Shown here piece by piece: positions 1 to 7,730 of a DNA stretch of 64,000 bases. The notes beneath the pieces were generated by a model. The model was not told where the DNA came from. It ran no database searches and worked only from the letters and a program-made list of their open reading frames with translations. Where the stretch lies: positions 62,001 through 126,000 of the forward strand of contig JAWSUT010000003.1 of assembly GCA_033549345.1 (NCBI GenBank), given 5' to 3'. The DNA comes from JAWSUT01 sp033549345. Lineage in GTDB: Bacteria > Bacillota > Dethiobacteria > Dethiobacterales > Dethiobacteraceae. Positions within the stretch are counted from its first letter, which is position 1, and each line of letters opens with the position of its first letter. Made by a program: the position numbers and the translations under genes.

Positions 1-2
1 TT

Positions 3-743
3 AACACCCATTCCCACGCCGACCATTTCGGCGGCAATACCATGTTTCGTGAGATGACAGATGTAAAAATATATGCATCCCACTTTGAGAAGGCAATAAT
101 TGAAAATCCCTATCTGGAGCCGTTTTATCTGTTTTCAGCTGCGCCGGTAAAAGATCTGACCACCCGCTTTCTCATGGCACCGGCTTCTCCTGTAGACGGC
201 ATCCTGGAACCCGGCCCGTTTTCAGTCTTTGGCTTTAATGTGGACATTATCTCTTTACCCGGCCACAGTCCGGGTCAGATCGGTGTGGTAACAGAGGACA
301 ATGTAATATTTAGTGCCGATGCCTATTTCGGCCAGGCGATTCTTGAGAAGTACGGCATGCCGTACTGTGCCGATATTTCAGCGTCTCTGGACACGCTGCG
401 CAACCTGTGGCAGAGCAGCTATGCCAAATATGTACCCTGCCACGGAGAGCCTGCTGACAAGCCCACAGAAGAAATCTTAAAGAATGTGTCTGTCATCGAG
501 AAAACACTGGAGAAGATACTCGGCTTCGTGGAAGAAGAGCCGCGGACACGGGAGGAAGTACTGGCTTTCATCATGACAACAGAAAAGAGAGAACTTAATC
601 CGGTACAATATGTCCTGAATCACGGAGCCATCACAGCCTGCCTCTCTCACCTGCACAAAATCGGCAAAGCAGCGTACAAGTTCGCTGACGGAAAAATGCT
701 CTGGGAAAAAGCACCCGAGAGGACATGTTCCCCTGTAGGGTGA
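3..743 (+). CDS. MBL-fold metallo-hydrolase, 5' end outside window
   Basis: The reading frame is already open at base 3 and encodes THSHADH at once, the metal-binding HxHxDH motif of the metallo-beta-lactamase fold. The real start therefore lies upstream, and the ATG at 42 is internal. A second metal-ligand stretch (LPGHSPGQIG) follows near base 265, and a third His (PCHGEP) near base 440. The last ~80 residues look like the helical/winged-helix tail seen in stand-alone MBL hydrolases. The substrate cannot be told from sequence; glyoxalase II-like or lactonase-like hydrolysis is possible. Two hairpin terminators follow, so the gene ends its transcript. Confidence 0.85.
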   Translation, partial: NTHSHADHFGGNTMFREMTDVKIYASHFEKAIIENPYLEPFYLFSAAPVKDLTTRFLMAPASPVDGILEPGPFSVFGFNVDIISLPGHSPGQIGVVTEDNVIFSADAYFGQAILEKYGMPYCADISASLDTLRNLWQSSYAKYVPCHGEPADKPTEEILKNVSVIEKTLEKILGFVEEEPRTREEVLAFIMTTEKRELNPVQYVLNHGAITACLSHLHKIGKAAYKFADGKMLWEKAPERTCSPVG

Positions 744-756
744 GGCTCCCGCTACT

Positions 757-777
757 AAGGCCCGGTTCGGGCCTTTT
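757..777 (+). terminator. Rho-independent terminator of the MBL gene
   Basis: An 8-bp perfect stem (AAGGCCCG / CGGGCCTT) with a 3-nt loop runs into a short T tract, 13 bases after the stop codon. Confidence 0.75.
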
Positions 778-801
778 GTAATAATTTTATCTGTTTACAG
801 T

Positions 802-834
802 AAAAACCCTGGATCAAAAAGATCCCGGGTTTTT
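802..834. terminator. Bidirectional terminator
   Basis: A long stem pairs AAAAACCC with GGGTTTTT and GGATC with GATCC around an A5 loop. T runs occur on both strands. It lies between the convergent MBL gene and the small minus-strand gene ending at 837, and can serve both. Confidence 0.75.
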
Positions 835-836
835 AC

Positions 837-980
837 TTAGTGGCAGCTTTTTTCCTCTTTTACCGGTACTTCGGCGGGTTGCGGGGTTTGCTGACCATGC
901 TTATGCGACATACCACGCATCATCACCAGGTGCATCAGTGGACACAGCAAAATAATTAAATATGGCAGATATCGTTCCAT
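837..980 (-). CDS. 47-aa membrane protein, DUF2933-like
   Basis: This small gene reads MERYLPYLIILLCPLMHLVMM, a single membrane segment with an LCPLMHL core, then a short basic and proline-rich tail ending KSCH. The LLCPLMH signature is what I associate with DUF2933 proteins, which often lie near metal or copper functions; that assignment is from memory. Support for a real gene is strong: AGGAGG six bases before the ATG, a matching minus-strand promoter upstream, and a terminator directly after the stop. Cys and His in the membrane segment and the C-terminal Cys-His could bind metal. The function is unknown. Confidence 0.75.
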   Translation of the reverse strand: MERYLPYLIILLCPLMHLVMMRGMSHKHGQQTPQPAEVPVKEEKSCH

Positions 981-1014
981 GCATAACCTCCTACGCTTCG
1001 TAGTAGATGGCTAT

Positions 1015-1043
1015 ATTATAACCCGACCACGGTGTGGATGCAA
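1015..1043 (-). promoter_or_regulatory. Sigma-A promoter for the 47-aa membrane protein
   Basis: Read on the minus strand: TTGCAT, 17 bp, TATAAT, about 35 bp ahead of the ATG. Its -35 box lies only 6 bp from the -35 box of the divergent dnaE promoter. Confidence 0.65.
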
Positions 1044-1049
1044 GAGGCC

Positions 1050-1079
1050 TTGCAAACTAATTCCCGGTTCGGGTATAAT
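1050..1079 (+). promoter_or_regulatory. Sigma-A promoter for dnaE
   Basis: TTGCAA, 18 bp, TATAAT, 39 bp upstream of the chosen dnaE start. Its position rules out the upstream in-frame ATG at 1032 as the translation start. Confidence 0.65.
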
Positions 1080-1118
1080 AAAGGCGAACGTATGTTTGAT
1101 ATGGGAGGCGTACTTTTT

Positions 1119-4100
1119 ATGCCATTTGTCCATCTGCGTGTACACAGCGAGTACAGTTTTCTGCGGGGCGCATGCCGTCTGGAGCAGCTGGTTGAGCGTG
1201 CAAAGGAACTGGGTATGCCCGCTGTTGCGCTTACCGACTACGGTGCACTCCACGGCGCCGTCCGCTTTGGCGGGCTTGCAAGAGAATACGGCATTTTACC
1301 GATTGTGGGCGCTGAATTTACACTCTCCTGCGGCCTGCCGCTGGTGCTGTTAGTCCGGAACCGCACCGGTTGGCAGAACTTATTACGGTTGGTTAACCAG
1401 TTCCAGCTGACAGTGCCCAAAAAGCAGGCTGTGGAGCCGGAGGAGGTGGGCCGGTTTGCCGGCGGGCTCACAGCCCTGCTGCATACCAGAGGAGAAGGTG
1501 TCCGCTTTGATGAGAAGAGTACTCCGTCTTTAACGGCGCGGGTACTGGATGAGCTGTCGGTTTTTTTTGCCGATGAACTTTTTCTTGCGCTGGAAGATAC
1601 GGGCCTGCCCGGCGAAGAGCGGCTAAACAGTTCTCTGGCCAAGACAGCGCGGGCACATAACGTGCCGCTTGTTGCCACGCATAACGTTCACTATGTCCTG
1701 CCGGGAGACGACGCAGTCTACAGGATGGTCAACTGCATCCGTACAGGCCGGCCGCTTGCCGGTGCCAGTGAGCGGTTTTTACCCGGTGCCGATTACGACC
1801 TGAAAACACCGGCGGAGATGATTCGGCGGTTTAAGGGTTTTCCCGGTGCCTGCGAAAATACGCTGCGCCTGGCAGAGAGATGCAGGTTTGTTCCGGAGAA
1901 AGAGGGGATGCAGCTGCCGGTTTTTCGTTTGCCGGACGGTGAGGAGCCGGCCCGCGCGCTGCACCGTCTTTGCCGGGAGGGGCTTATCCGCCGCGGCCTG
2001 AGTGGAGAAAAAGCCGTAGCGAGGCTGGAACGGGAACTGGCGGTAATTTTACCCAAAGGCCTTGCTTCCTATTTTCTGATTGTCCGCGACTTGGTTTGCT
2101 ATGCCGGGAAGCAGGGTATACCCGTCGGGCCGGGCCGCGGTTCTGCAGGCGGCAGCCTGGTGGCTTATCTGCTTGGTATCACGCAGGTAAACCCTTTGTG
2201 GCATGATCTGTATTTTGAGCGTTTCCTCAGCACCGACCGCGCGGAGTTTCCTGATATTGATCTGGATGTCTGCCAGCGCCGCCGTGGTGAGCTTTTATCC
2301 TATATGCGGGCACGCTATGGAGAGGGATATATCGCCCAAGTCAGTACATTCAGCACGCTGGGCGCCCGGGCGGCGGTGCGTGAGGTAGGCAAGGTTTTGG
2401 ATATGACAGGAGAGCGGATTTCTGCGGTTGCTGAAGCTCTTCCCCGTTATGCCGGCCGGGGCGGCATTGATGCGGCAGTCGGTCAGTATCCTGAGTTTAT
2501 GACTTCCCGGTTAAAGGATGATGCATCGCGGGCGGCACTTGACGGTGCGCGCCGGCTCGAAGGGTTGTGCCGTCATCTTTCCACCCATGCCAGCGGTGTG
2601 GTGATCGGCACCGGCATCCTTACTTCGGCGGTGCCGCTTTGCCGCGGTCCGGCCGGGGAGGTGCTGACGCAGTGGGATAAAGACGACGTGGAAAAAATGG
2701 GTTTTTTAAAAATAGATATTCTCGGGTCAAGAAATCTGACCATTATCCATGATACACTGACCGCGGTAAAAGAGCGGCACGGCAGCGCTCCGACGCCGGA
2801 AGAGATCCCCCTGGACGATGAAAAAACGTATGCTGCGCTGAGACGGGGGGAGAGCCTGGGGTGTTTTCAGCTGGAGAGCACAGGCATGCGCCGTGTTCTG
2901 CGCCGCCTGGCACCGGAGAAACTTGAAGATATAATTCACCTGCTCTCCCTTTACCGGCCAGGGCCCTGGGAGAGCGGCATGGTAGATACCTTTATCCGGC
3001 GCCGCCACGGTACAGAAGAGATCACCTTACCGCATCCCGCATTAAAGGAGCTTCTGGCTGATACATACGGTGTGCTGCTTTATCAGGAACAAATGATGCG
3101 CATCGCCTGTGAAGTTGGCGGCTATACAGCCGGTGAGGCGGACCGCCTGCGCCGTGAGATGGGGCGCCGCTCCCCTTCCCTGGAAGCATATCACCGTCCC
3201 CGCTTCACCGCCGGTGCAGCAGAGCGCGGCCTGGCTCCAAAAGAGGCAGAAGAATTATTTGCGCAGCTCTGCCGTTTTGCCGGCTATAGTTTTAACAAAG
3301 CACACTCCGCCGCATACGCGCTTGTCACCTACTGGACAGCATACCTTAAAACCCATTTTCCGGTTGAGTTTTATGCCGCTTTGCTGACGGTTGGGTTTGG
3401 TTACTACGGACCGTCAGTCTACGTTCACGAGGCAAGGATGAAAGGTATCAGCATCCTGCCGCCGCATGTAAACCACAGCACACTGCGCTTTACCCCCGAA
3501 GGGGACGGCATCCGTGCTGCGCTGCACCTGGTGCATGATCTGGGCGGCCGGGGTGTGGAGACATTGCTTGCGGCGCGACAAAAGGGGGAGTTTTCCTCAT
3601 TGCAGGATTTCTGTCACCGTGTGGGGCGAAGTGCCCTGCGTCGCAGCGCAATCGTTAACCTGATTAAAGCCGGTTCCTTTGACGGCCTGGGGTTGAACCG
3701 CCGCCAGGCACTGGCCTGTCTTGATGATATCCTCAAAGGCACACACAGGCAGCCGGGCCAGATGAGCCTTTTGGATCTGCTTTCAGAAGAGGTGCCCATA
3801 CCTGATTTACCGGAATTTACAGCAGAAGATAGTATCGCTGCAGAAGCAAGTGTTTTGGGTATGCCCCTGTCCGCACACCCGCTGGCACCTTACCATGCCC
3901 GTTTGCAGAATTGCGGACGGGTTCCCCTGGCTCATCTGCCGTCCCTGCCGCCGGACACCGACGTCACGGTTGCTGCTGTAACAGTGGCCCGCTCAAGGCG
4001 ACGCCTGAAACAGGGCGGGGTGATGCTTACCCTGTTTATTTCTGATGAGAGCGGGTTTGCCGAGGCCGTTCTGTTTCCGGCAGTCTATAAGCGTCTGCTG

Positions 4101-4241
4101 TACCGTCTGAAGGTGGCGGCACTGCTGTTGAAGGGAAAAACCACAGCCGACGGGGATGCAATGATTGTTACCGACGCAGTGCCTCTGTCCATGCTCCGGA
4201 CTATGGGAGGAGAGGAGAAGGGAATGCCGGTGTCGAATTAA
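1119..4241 (+). CDS. dnaE: DNA polymerase III alpha subunit, DnaE type
   Basis: This 1040-aa polymerase begins with a PHP domain (HLRVHSEYSFLRG at the N-terminus, ALTDYGALHG). The C-family polymerase core follows: GPGRGSAGGSLVAYLLG, then FPDIDLDV with the catalytic aspartates, then SFNKAHSAAYALVTYWTAYLK. Tandem helix-hairpin-helix and an OB-fold region close the protein (DVTVAAVTVARSRRRLKQGG). It is not PolC, because there is no embedded exonuclease. The length is near the short end for DnaE, overlapping the size of DnaE2/ImuC polymerases, so a lagging-strand or translesion role is possible. The start at 1119 was chosen for its GGGAGG site 8 bases upstream and its position behind the promoter. 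A glycosylase gene follows 32 bp later, making a replication/repair pair. Confidence 0.93.
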   Translation: MPFVHLRVHSEYSFLRGACRLEQLVERAKELGMPAVALTDYGALHGAVRFGGLAREYGILPIVGAEFTLSCGLPLVLLVRNRTGWQNLLRLVNQFQLTVPKKQAVEPEEVGRFAGGLTALLHTRGEGVRFDEKSTPSLTARVLDELSVFFADELFLALEDTGLPGEERLNSSLAKTARAHNVPLVATHNVHYVLPGDDAVYRMVNCIRTGRPLAGASERFLPGADYDLKTPAEMIRRFKGFPGACENTLRLAERCRFVPEKEGMQLPVFRLPDGEEPARALHRLCREGLIRRGLSGEKAVARLERELAVILPKGLASYFLIVRDLVCYAGKQGIPVGPGRGSAGGSLVAYLLGITQVNPLWHDLYFERFLSTDRAEFPDIDLDVCQRRRGELLSYMRARYGEGYIAQVSTFSTLGARAAVREVGKVLDMTGERISAVAEALPRYAGRGGIDAAVGQYPEFMTSRLKDDASRAALDGARRLEGLCRHLSTHASGVVIGTGILTSAVPLCRGPAGEVLTQWDKDDVEKMGFLKIDILGSRNLTIIHDTLTAVKERHGSAPTPEEIPLDDEKTYAALRRGESLGCFQLESTGMRRVLRRLAPEKLEDIIHLLSLYRPGPWESGMVDTFIRRRHGTEEITLPHPALKELLADTYGVLLYQEQMMRIACEVGGYTAGEADRLRREMGRRSPSLEAYHRPRFTAGAAERGLAPKEAEELFAQLCRFAGYSFNKAHSAAYALVTYWTAYLKTHFPVEFYAALLTVGFGYYGPSVYVHEARMKGISILPPHVNHSTLRFTPEGDGIRAALHLVHDLGGRGVETLLAARQKGEFSSLQDFCHRVGRSALRRSAIVNLIKAGSFDGLGLNRRQALACLDDILKGTHRQPGQMSLLDLLSEEVPIPDLPEFTAEDSIAAEASVLGMPLSAHPLAPYHARLQNCGRVPLAHLPSLPPDTDVTVAAVTVARSRRRLKQGGVMLTLFISDESGFAEAVLFPAVYKRLLYRLKVAALLLKGKTTADGDAMIVTDAVPLSMLRTMGGEEKGMPVSN

Positions 4242-4273
4242 GGCACAAACCTGAGGAGGGCGGTATTTAATTC

Positions 4274-4828
4274 ATGAAGCAAAAACTGGAACAGCTTAAA
4301 GAGGCCTGCAGTGAATGCAGAAGCTGCGGCCTTGGCGATACAAGACAGCATGTGGTCTTTGGCGAAGGAAACCCTGATGCGGATATTTTTATCCTGGGAG
4401 AAGCTCCCGGCGCCCGGGAAGATGAAACGGGCCGGCCTTTTGTCGGCCGTGCCGGCGAGGTGCTCACAGAGCTTTTGGCACAGGCGGGTATCAAGCGGGA
4501 TGATGTGTTTATCACCGGGTCCTGCAAGTGCCGCCCGCCCAAAAACCGCAACCCGCGCCGGTCGGAATTAAAGGCCTGCCTGCCGATTGTGGAAAAACAG
4601 CTGGAACTGATCCGGCCTAAGGTGCTTATTTGCCTGGGACTTGTGGCAGTACAGAATATCCTGGACCCCAAAACACGCCTGGCGGATGTGCGCGGGCGCT
4701 GGTTTGACGGCCCCGGCTACAAAATATATGCCACCTACCACCCGGCAGCCGTGCTGCGCGGCACAGTAAAAGCAGATATTTTGGTTGAAGATTTTAAACG
4801 GGTAAAAGAGGCGCTCACAGAAAACTGA
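4274..4828 (+). CDS. Family 4 uracil-DNA glycosylase
   Basis: This 184-aa enzyme removes uracil from DNA as the first step of base excision repair. Motif A is GEAPG at residues 42-46, and the C-terminal catalytic motif is TYHPAAVLR. Four spaced cysteines suit the 4Fe-4S cluster typical of family 4: the N-terminal C-x2-C(-x2-C) group, GSCKC near residue 85, and a Cys near residue 101. It follows dnaE by 32 bp and is probably co-transcribed. GAGGAGGG lies 13 bases before the ATG, a rather long spacing, but a stop codon just upstream in frame leaves no earlier start. Confidence 0.92.
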   Translation: MKQKLEQLKEACSECRSCGLGDTRQHVVFGEGNPDADIFILGEAPGAREDETGRPFVGRAGEVLTELLAQAGIKRDDVFITGSCKCRPPKNRNPRRSELKACLPIVEKQLELIRPKVLICLGLVAVQNILDPKTRLADVRGRWFDGPGYKIYATYHPAAVLRGTVKADILVEDFKRVKEALTEN

Positions 4829-4841
4829 AAAAGATTACAAA

Positions 4842-4859
4842 TGTGTTAAAAGAAACACA
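4842..4859. promoter_or_regulatory. Inverted repeat, possible operator of the rubrerythrin gene
   Basis: A perfect TGTGTT-N6-AACACA palindrome lies in the 107-bp gap ahead of the rubrerythrin start. It resembles, but does not match, Rex or Crp/Fnr operators, because the TGTG and CACA halves are 10 rather than 8 bp apart. No clear sigma-A promoter is visible beside it. The regulator is unknown. Confidence 0.3.
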
Positions 4860-4935
4860 AACGGCAGGATATCGCCGGAAAAAAGGCAAAATAAGTGCAG
4901 ACAATAAAAGCAATTTATGTGAGAGGAGTGTCTGT

Positions 4936-5484
4936 ATGGACCTGAAAGGAACAAAGACAGCAAAGAATCTGGAAGCTTCGTTTGCCGGTGAATCACAGGC
5001 AAGAAACAAGTATACGTATTTCGCTGAAAAAGCACGGGCGGAAGGTTACGAACAAATCGCCGGCATTTTTGAAGAAACCGCAAACCATGAAAAAGCACAC
5101 GCTCGCCGTTCCCTGAAGTTTCTGGGGAAAATCGGCAAGACCGAAGAGAACCTGGAAGCGGCTGCCGGCGGTGAGCATTACGAGTGGGACGAAATGTACA
5201 AAAAGTTTGAAGAAGAAGCCAGAGAAGAAGGCTTTGAGGAAATAGCCGATTTCTTTGCCGCAGTAGCCAAGGCGGAAGAAGCCCATGAAAAGCGTTTCCT
5301 GGCACTTTTGGAAGACCTCAGGGAAGGCAAGGTCTTCAAGAAGGATGAGGATGTACCCTGGAAGTGCATAAACTGTGGTTACGCTACCGTTGCCTACGAA
5401 GCGCCCCAGGTCTGCCCCGCCTGTGCGGTGGGCCGCCGCTACTTCGAGAAAAACGAAGCCTATTGGGCAAAAGGAAGAATCTAA
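4936..5484 (+). CDS. rbr: Rubrerythrin
   Basis: This 182-aa non-haem diiron peroxidase defends anaerobes against hydrogen peroxide. The ferritin-like four-helix domain carries the repeated Glu/His ligands (EASFAGESQARNKY; EETANHEKAH; EEAREEGFEEIADFFAAVAKAEEAHEKR). The C-terminal rubredoxin-like domain has two CxxC pairs (CINCGY and CPAC). The start at 4936 has GAGAGGAG seven bases upstream; the in-frame sequence before it does not look coding. A strong terminator follows directly. A second, different rubrerythrin lies at 37821. Confidence 0.95.
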   Translation: MDLKGTKTAKNLEASFAGESQARNKYTYFAEKARAEGYEQIAGIFEETANHEKAHARRSLKFLGKIGKTEENLEAAAGGEHYEWDEMYKKFEEEAREEGFEEIADFFAAVAKAEEAHEKRFLALLEDLREGKVFKKDEDVPWKCINCGYATVAYEAPQVCPACAVGRRYFEKNEAYWAKGRI

Positions 5485-5485
5485 A

Positions 5486-5525
5486 AAAAAGTTCCTTTAT
5501 CGTGTATCGATAAAGGAACTTTTTT
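5486..5525. terminator. Bidirectional terminator
   Basis: A 12-bp perfect stem (GTTCCTTTATCG / CGATAAAGGAAC) is flanked by an A run on the left and a T run on the right. It ends rubrerythrin on the plus strand and can end the yeeE pair on the minus strand. Confidence 0.85.
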
Positions 5526-5573
5526 AGATGTGTAGGCAATAGAAACAAGGGACCCGTTTAGAACTACTTTACT

Positions 5574-6125
5574 TTACACAGGCGGCGACATTTTTTTGTC
5601 GTGGCGCACAGGTACAATACGGTCTGTCAGGAACATGCCCACTGTGATGGCCACAGCGAACAGCAGTGCTGTCAGAAGCGGTGACATTCCGAGCAGCGTA
5701 TCGAAGGTAAGATTCCCCAGATTACCGCGATCAATCAGGGCAGGCTTAAGTAGTTTGTGTAAGAAAGCATAGGCAAATGTTCCGCAAAGTGCGCCCAGAA
5801 AGACAAAGCGGGCGTCTTTTTTCCCTTCAGCCAAAGCTCCGATTACAGTACCGGGACAATACCCTGCCAAAGCAAATCCCACACCGAATACAAGCCCGCC
5901 GGTAACCACACCGGGATGGAACGGCAAATTTGTAATTGTTCCAACGCCAAAAGCATGAAGCGTAAAAATTCCCGTCAGTGATACGGCTACCGCAAAAAAC
6001 ATAAACTGCATAATGCGTAAATCCAATAGACGCAGCATTTTTAGGATATTGTCATACTCAAGGGCGCCGACACGCTGCAGGATATAGCCAAAGAAAATCC
6101 CGGCCAGAAGACCCCAGATAAGCAT
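5574..6125 (-). CDS. YeeE/YedE-family permease, half-size, second gene
   Basis: This 183-aa membrane protein of the YeeE/YedE (DUF395) family has about five hydrophobic segments and the conserved Cys motif ALAGYCPGT near residue 82. Full-length YeeE (TsuA) proteins carry thiosulfate across the membrane through conserved cysteines. Half-size pairs such as this presumably assemble into one transporter. The start lies 3 bp after the stop of the partner gene, and its GAGGAGGG site lies in the end of that gene, so the two are translationally coupled. No TusA-like sulfur carrier gene is adjacent. Confidence 0.85.
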   Translation of the reverse strand: MLIWGLLAGIFFGYILQRVGALEYDNILKMLRLLDLRIMQFMFFAVAVSLTGIFTLHAFGVGTITNLPFHPGVVTGGLVFGVGFALAGYCPGTVIGALAEGKKDARFVFLGALCGTFAYAFLHKLLKPALIDRGNLGNLTFDTLLGMSPLLTALLFAVAITVGMFLTDRIVPVRHDKKMSPPV

Positions 6126-6128
6126 AGC

Positions 6129-6674
6129 TTAGACCCTCCTCTGCCTGTATATGATAAGTGCTGTGGGAATGCCCGTTGCAAAAGCAGCCAGTCCAAAAAC
6201 AAGACCGCTTACGGCAAGGCGGCTTGTGCCGCTGATGACATGTCCGCTAGTACAGCCGCCGGCCAGCCTGGCTCCGAGCAGCAGTAGAATGCCGCCTATA
6301 AACCCCTGCAGGTAGCGGACCCTGTGGTTGTTACCAAAGTTTGCACGCCACATCTCCGGAAGGGAGGGGCCCTGCTTTCTCCCCGACAGTCTCGCCGCAA
6401 GATATGCCCCGATAAAAATGCCGATAACGGCCATCCACTGCCAGTCAATGCGTAAATCACCAAGCAGCGCCACGTCCGCGGGTCCGACTGTGCAGCCACC
6501 CGGTTGTGACAGAAACGTTGCATTTGCCAGATCCGGTGAGAACATATCGGTTAATTTAGCCACACTTTTTGTGTACGCACCCGAAGTGCCGAGACGTTCA
6601 GCCAAAAAGAAAACAAAGGTGTTAAGAATGCCAAGAATGATGCCGCCTTTTACCCAGGACCAGTTCTTCTCCAT
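6129..6674 (-). CDS. YeeE/YedE-family permease, half-size, first gene
   Basis: This 181-aa partner of the gene at 5574 has several membrane helices and two Gly-Gly-Cys motifs: QPGGCTVGPADV near residue 60 and LAGGCTSGHVISG near residue 135. The second is the hallmark of this family and the likely path of a sulfur compound. The start at 6674 is chosen because GGAGGTGA lies just upstream; an earlier in-frame ATG at 6689 overlaps that ribosome site. The pair fits an organism using thiosulfate or other reduced sulfur, but the substrate is inferred. Confidence 0.85.
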   Translation of the reverse strand: MEKNWSWVKGGIILGILNTFVFFLAERLGTSGAYTKSVAKLTDMFSPDLANATFLSQPGGCTVGPADVALLGDLRIDWQWMAVIGIFIGAYLAARLSGRKQGPSLPEMWRANFGNNHRVRYLQGFIGGILLLLGARLAGGCTSGHVISGTSRLAVSGLVFGLAAFATGIPTALIIYRQRRV

Positions 6675-6762
6675 ACAGCTCACCTCCATAATATACCTCT
6701 ACCCCGTTATAGTATATTCTTCCTGCGGTTGAATATTTCCTGCTAGAATCTGAAATTGGGAT

Positions 6763-6813
6763 AAAAAAATCACAATGAGAAGGCATGTCTACTGACATGG
6801 CCTTCTCATTGTG
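6763..6813 (-). terminator. Terminator of the BON-domain gene
   Basis: A 19-bp stem with a single-base bulge (CACAATGAGAAGG... paired with ...CCTTCTCATTGTG) is followed on the minus strand by a run of seven T. Confidence 0.8.
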
Positions 6814-6816
6814 CGG

Positions 6817-7290
6817 CTAGAAGCCTGGATCCAAATCCCCTGTAATTTCAATTTGGTTGTTGACCGAACGAACGCCGCGGGCTTTTGATGAGGCAAGTGC
6901 GGCAGCTTCCCGCTCTTCATGTGTCTCCACTTCACCGTGCAGTGATACCACGCCGTTTTTTACGGTAAAGTGGACTTTTTCCTCATCCACGCGGGGGTCG
7001 GCACCGATTTCCTGCGTAACTTCCATATATACATCATCATCGTTTATGGCTCCGTCGGTGGAGATCGTCAGGTCATTTTCCACACTTTTTACGCCGGGAA
7101 AATCCTGCGCATACCGGGTGGCGCGCGTAACGTCCGCTAAGACGTCGACAACGCCCTGCAGGTTGACGTGACCGTCTTGAGCACGCACATTAATATCATA
7201 GCCTTTAAACTCTTTTACGCTGTGGAACGCATCGTAGAGCTCTCTGGACAGGCGCTCGTTGTTAGGCGCCTGTTTCCCTTTATCCATCAT
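6817..7290 (-). CDS. Two-BON-domain protein
   Basis: This 157-aa acidic protein has two BON domains in tandem, about residues 15-80 and 85-152, recognisable by the VNLQGVV and VSLHGEV turns, each followed by VKSVENDL / VRSVNNQIEI. BON domains bind membranes or other surfaces. There is no signal peptide or membrane segment, so it is probably cytosolic, as in other stand-alone BON proteins of Firmicutes. It overlaps the upstream 51-aa gene by four bases (ATGA), so the two are co-translated. A role in envelope or osmotic stress is a guess. Confidence 0.85.
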   Translation of the reverse strand: MMDKGKQAPNNERLSRELYDAFHSVKEFKGYDINVRAQDGHVNLQGVVDVLADVTRATRYAQDFPGVKSVENDLTISTDGAINDDDVYMEVTQEIGADPRVDEEKVHFTVKNGVVSLHGEVETHEEREAAALASSKARGVRSVNNQIEITGDLDPGF

Positions 7291-7442
7291 TTTTTGTTCC
7301 CCCTGTTGCCTGTAACTTTCCCTTTATGCGTGGGGCCCTTTTCCGGGTCAATAAACTCCACGGTACCCCGTACGCGGTTTAGTTCTTCTTTGCGCGTCAG
7401 ATTGCCGGGTGCCGCATTTTTTTGTTCTTCACGTTTTTTCAT
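7287..7442 (-). CDS. Small basic protein, 51 aa
   Basis: This reads MKKREEQKNAAPGNLTRKEE and continues to a Lys/Arg-rich end. GGAGGT lies 7 bases before the ATG, and the stop overlaps the start of the BON gene as ATGA, so translation coupling supports a real gene. It has no membrane segment and no cysteines, and its high charge suggests a disordered, perhaps nucleic-acid-binding protein. I do not recognise the family. Confidence 0.65.
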   Translation of the reverse strand: MKKREEQKNAAPGNLTRKEELNRVRGTVEFIDPEKGPTHKGKVTGNRGNKK

Positions 7443-7644
7443 CCTATTTACCTCCAGTGGTTTGTCTCAGAGATAGTATTCCCGCTTTTGGCATTTGCTA
7501 AAAGGCTTTTCATCTGACGTACGCTTGAGTTTCTGATTGTTACAGGAGTATTAAAAGCACAAGATCCGGCAGGAATGACAGGGTATAACGGGAAATATCC
7601 CGGAAAGAGTGGTGAAATTGTAACTCATTCTAACGCATTTTTGC

Positions 7645-7672
7645 TTGACAGCGGGCAGGAGAGTGCTATAAT
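7645..7672 (+). promoter_or_regulatory. Strong sigma-A promoter of copA
   Basis: TTGACA, 16 bp, TATAAT: both hexamers match consensus. It lies 59 bp upstream of the copA start. Confidence 0.85.
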
Positions 7673-7677
7673 AAGGT

Positions 7678-7703
7678 TAACCCATCCCCCGTAGGGGGGG
7701 TAT
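7678..7703 (+). promoter_or_regulatory. CsoR-like copper operator
   Basis: A G/C-run pseudo-palindrome, CCCCC-GTA-GGGGG with flanking CCC and GGTAT, sits directly downstream of the copA -10 box. This is where a CsoR-type repressor would block transcription until it binds Cu(I). The shape matches the general CsoR operator class; no csoR gene is in this window. Confidence 0.5.
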
Positions 7704-7730
7704 AAGAAATAATACGAGAAGGTGAAATGT

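Noticed and set aside
1119..4241. PolC-type replicase
   Set aside because: No DnaQ-like exonuclease insertion in the PHP region, and the protein is far shorter than PolC.
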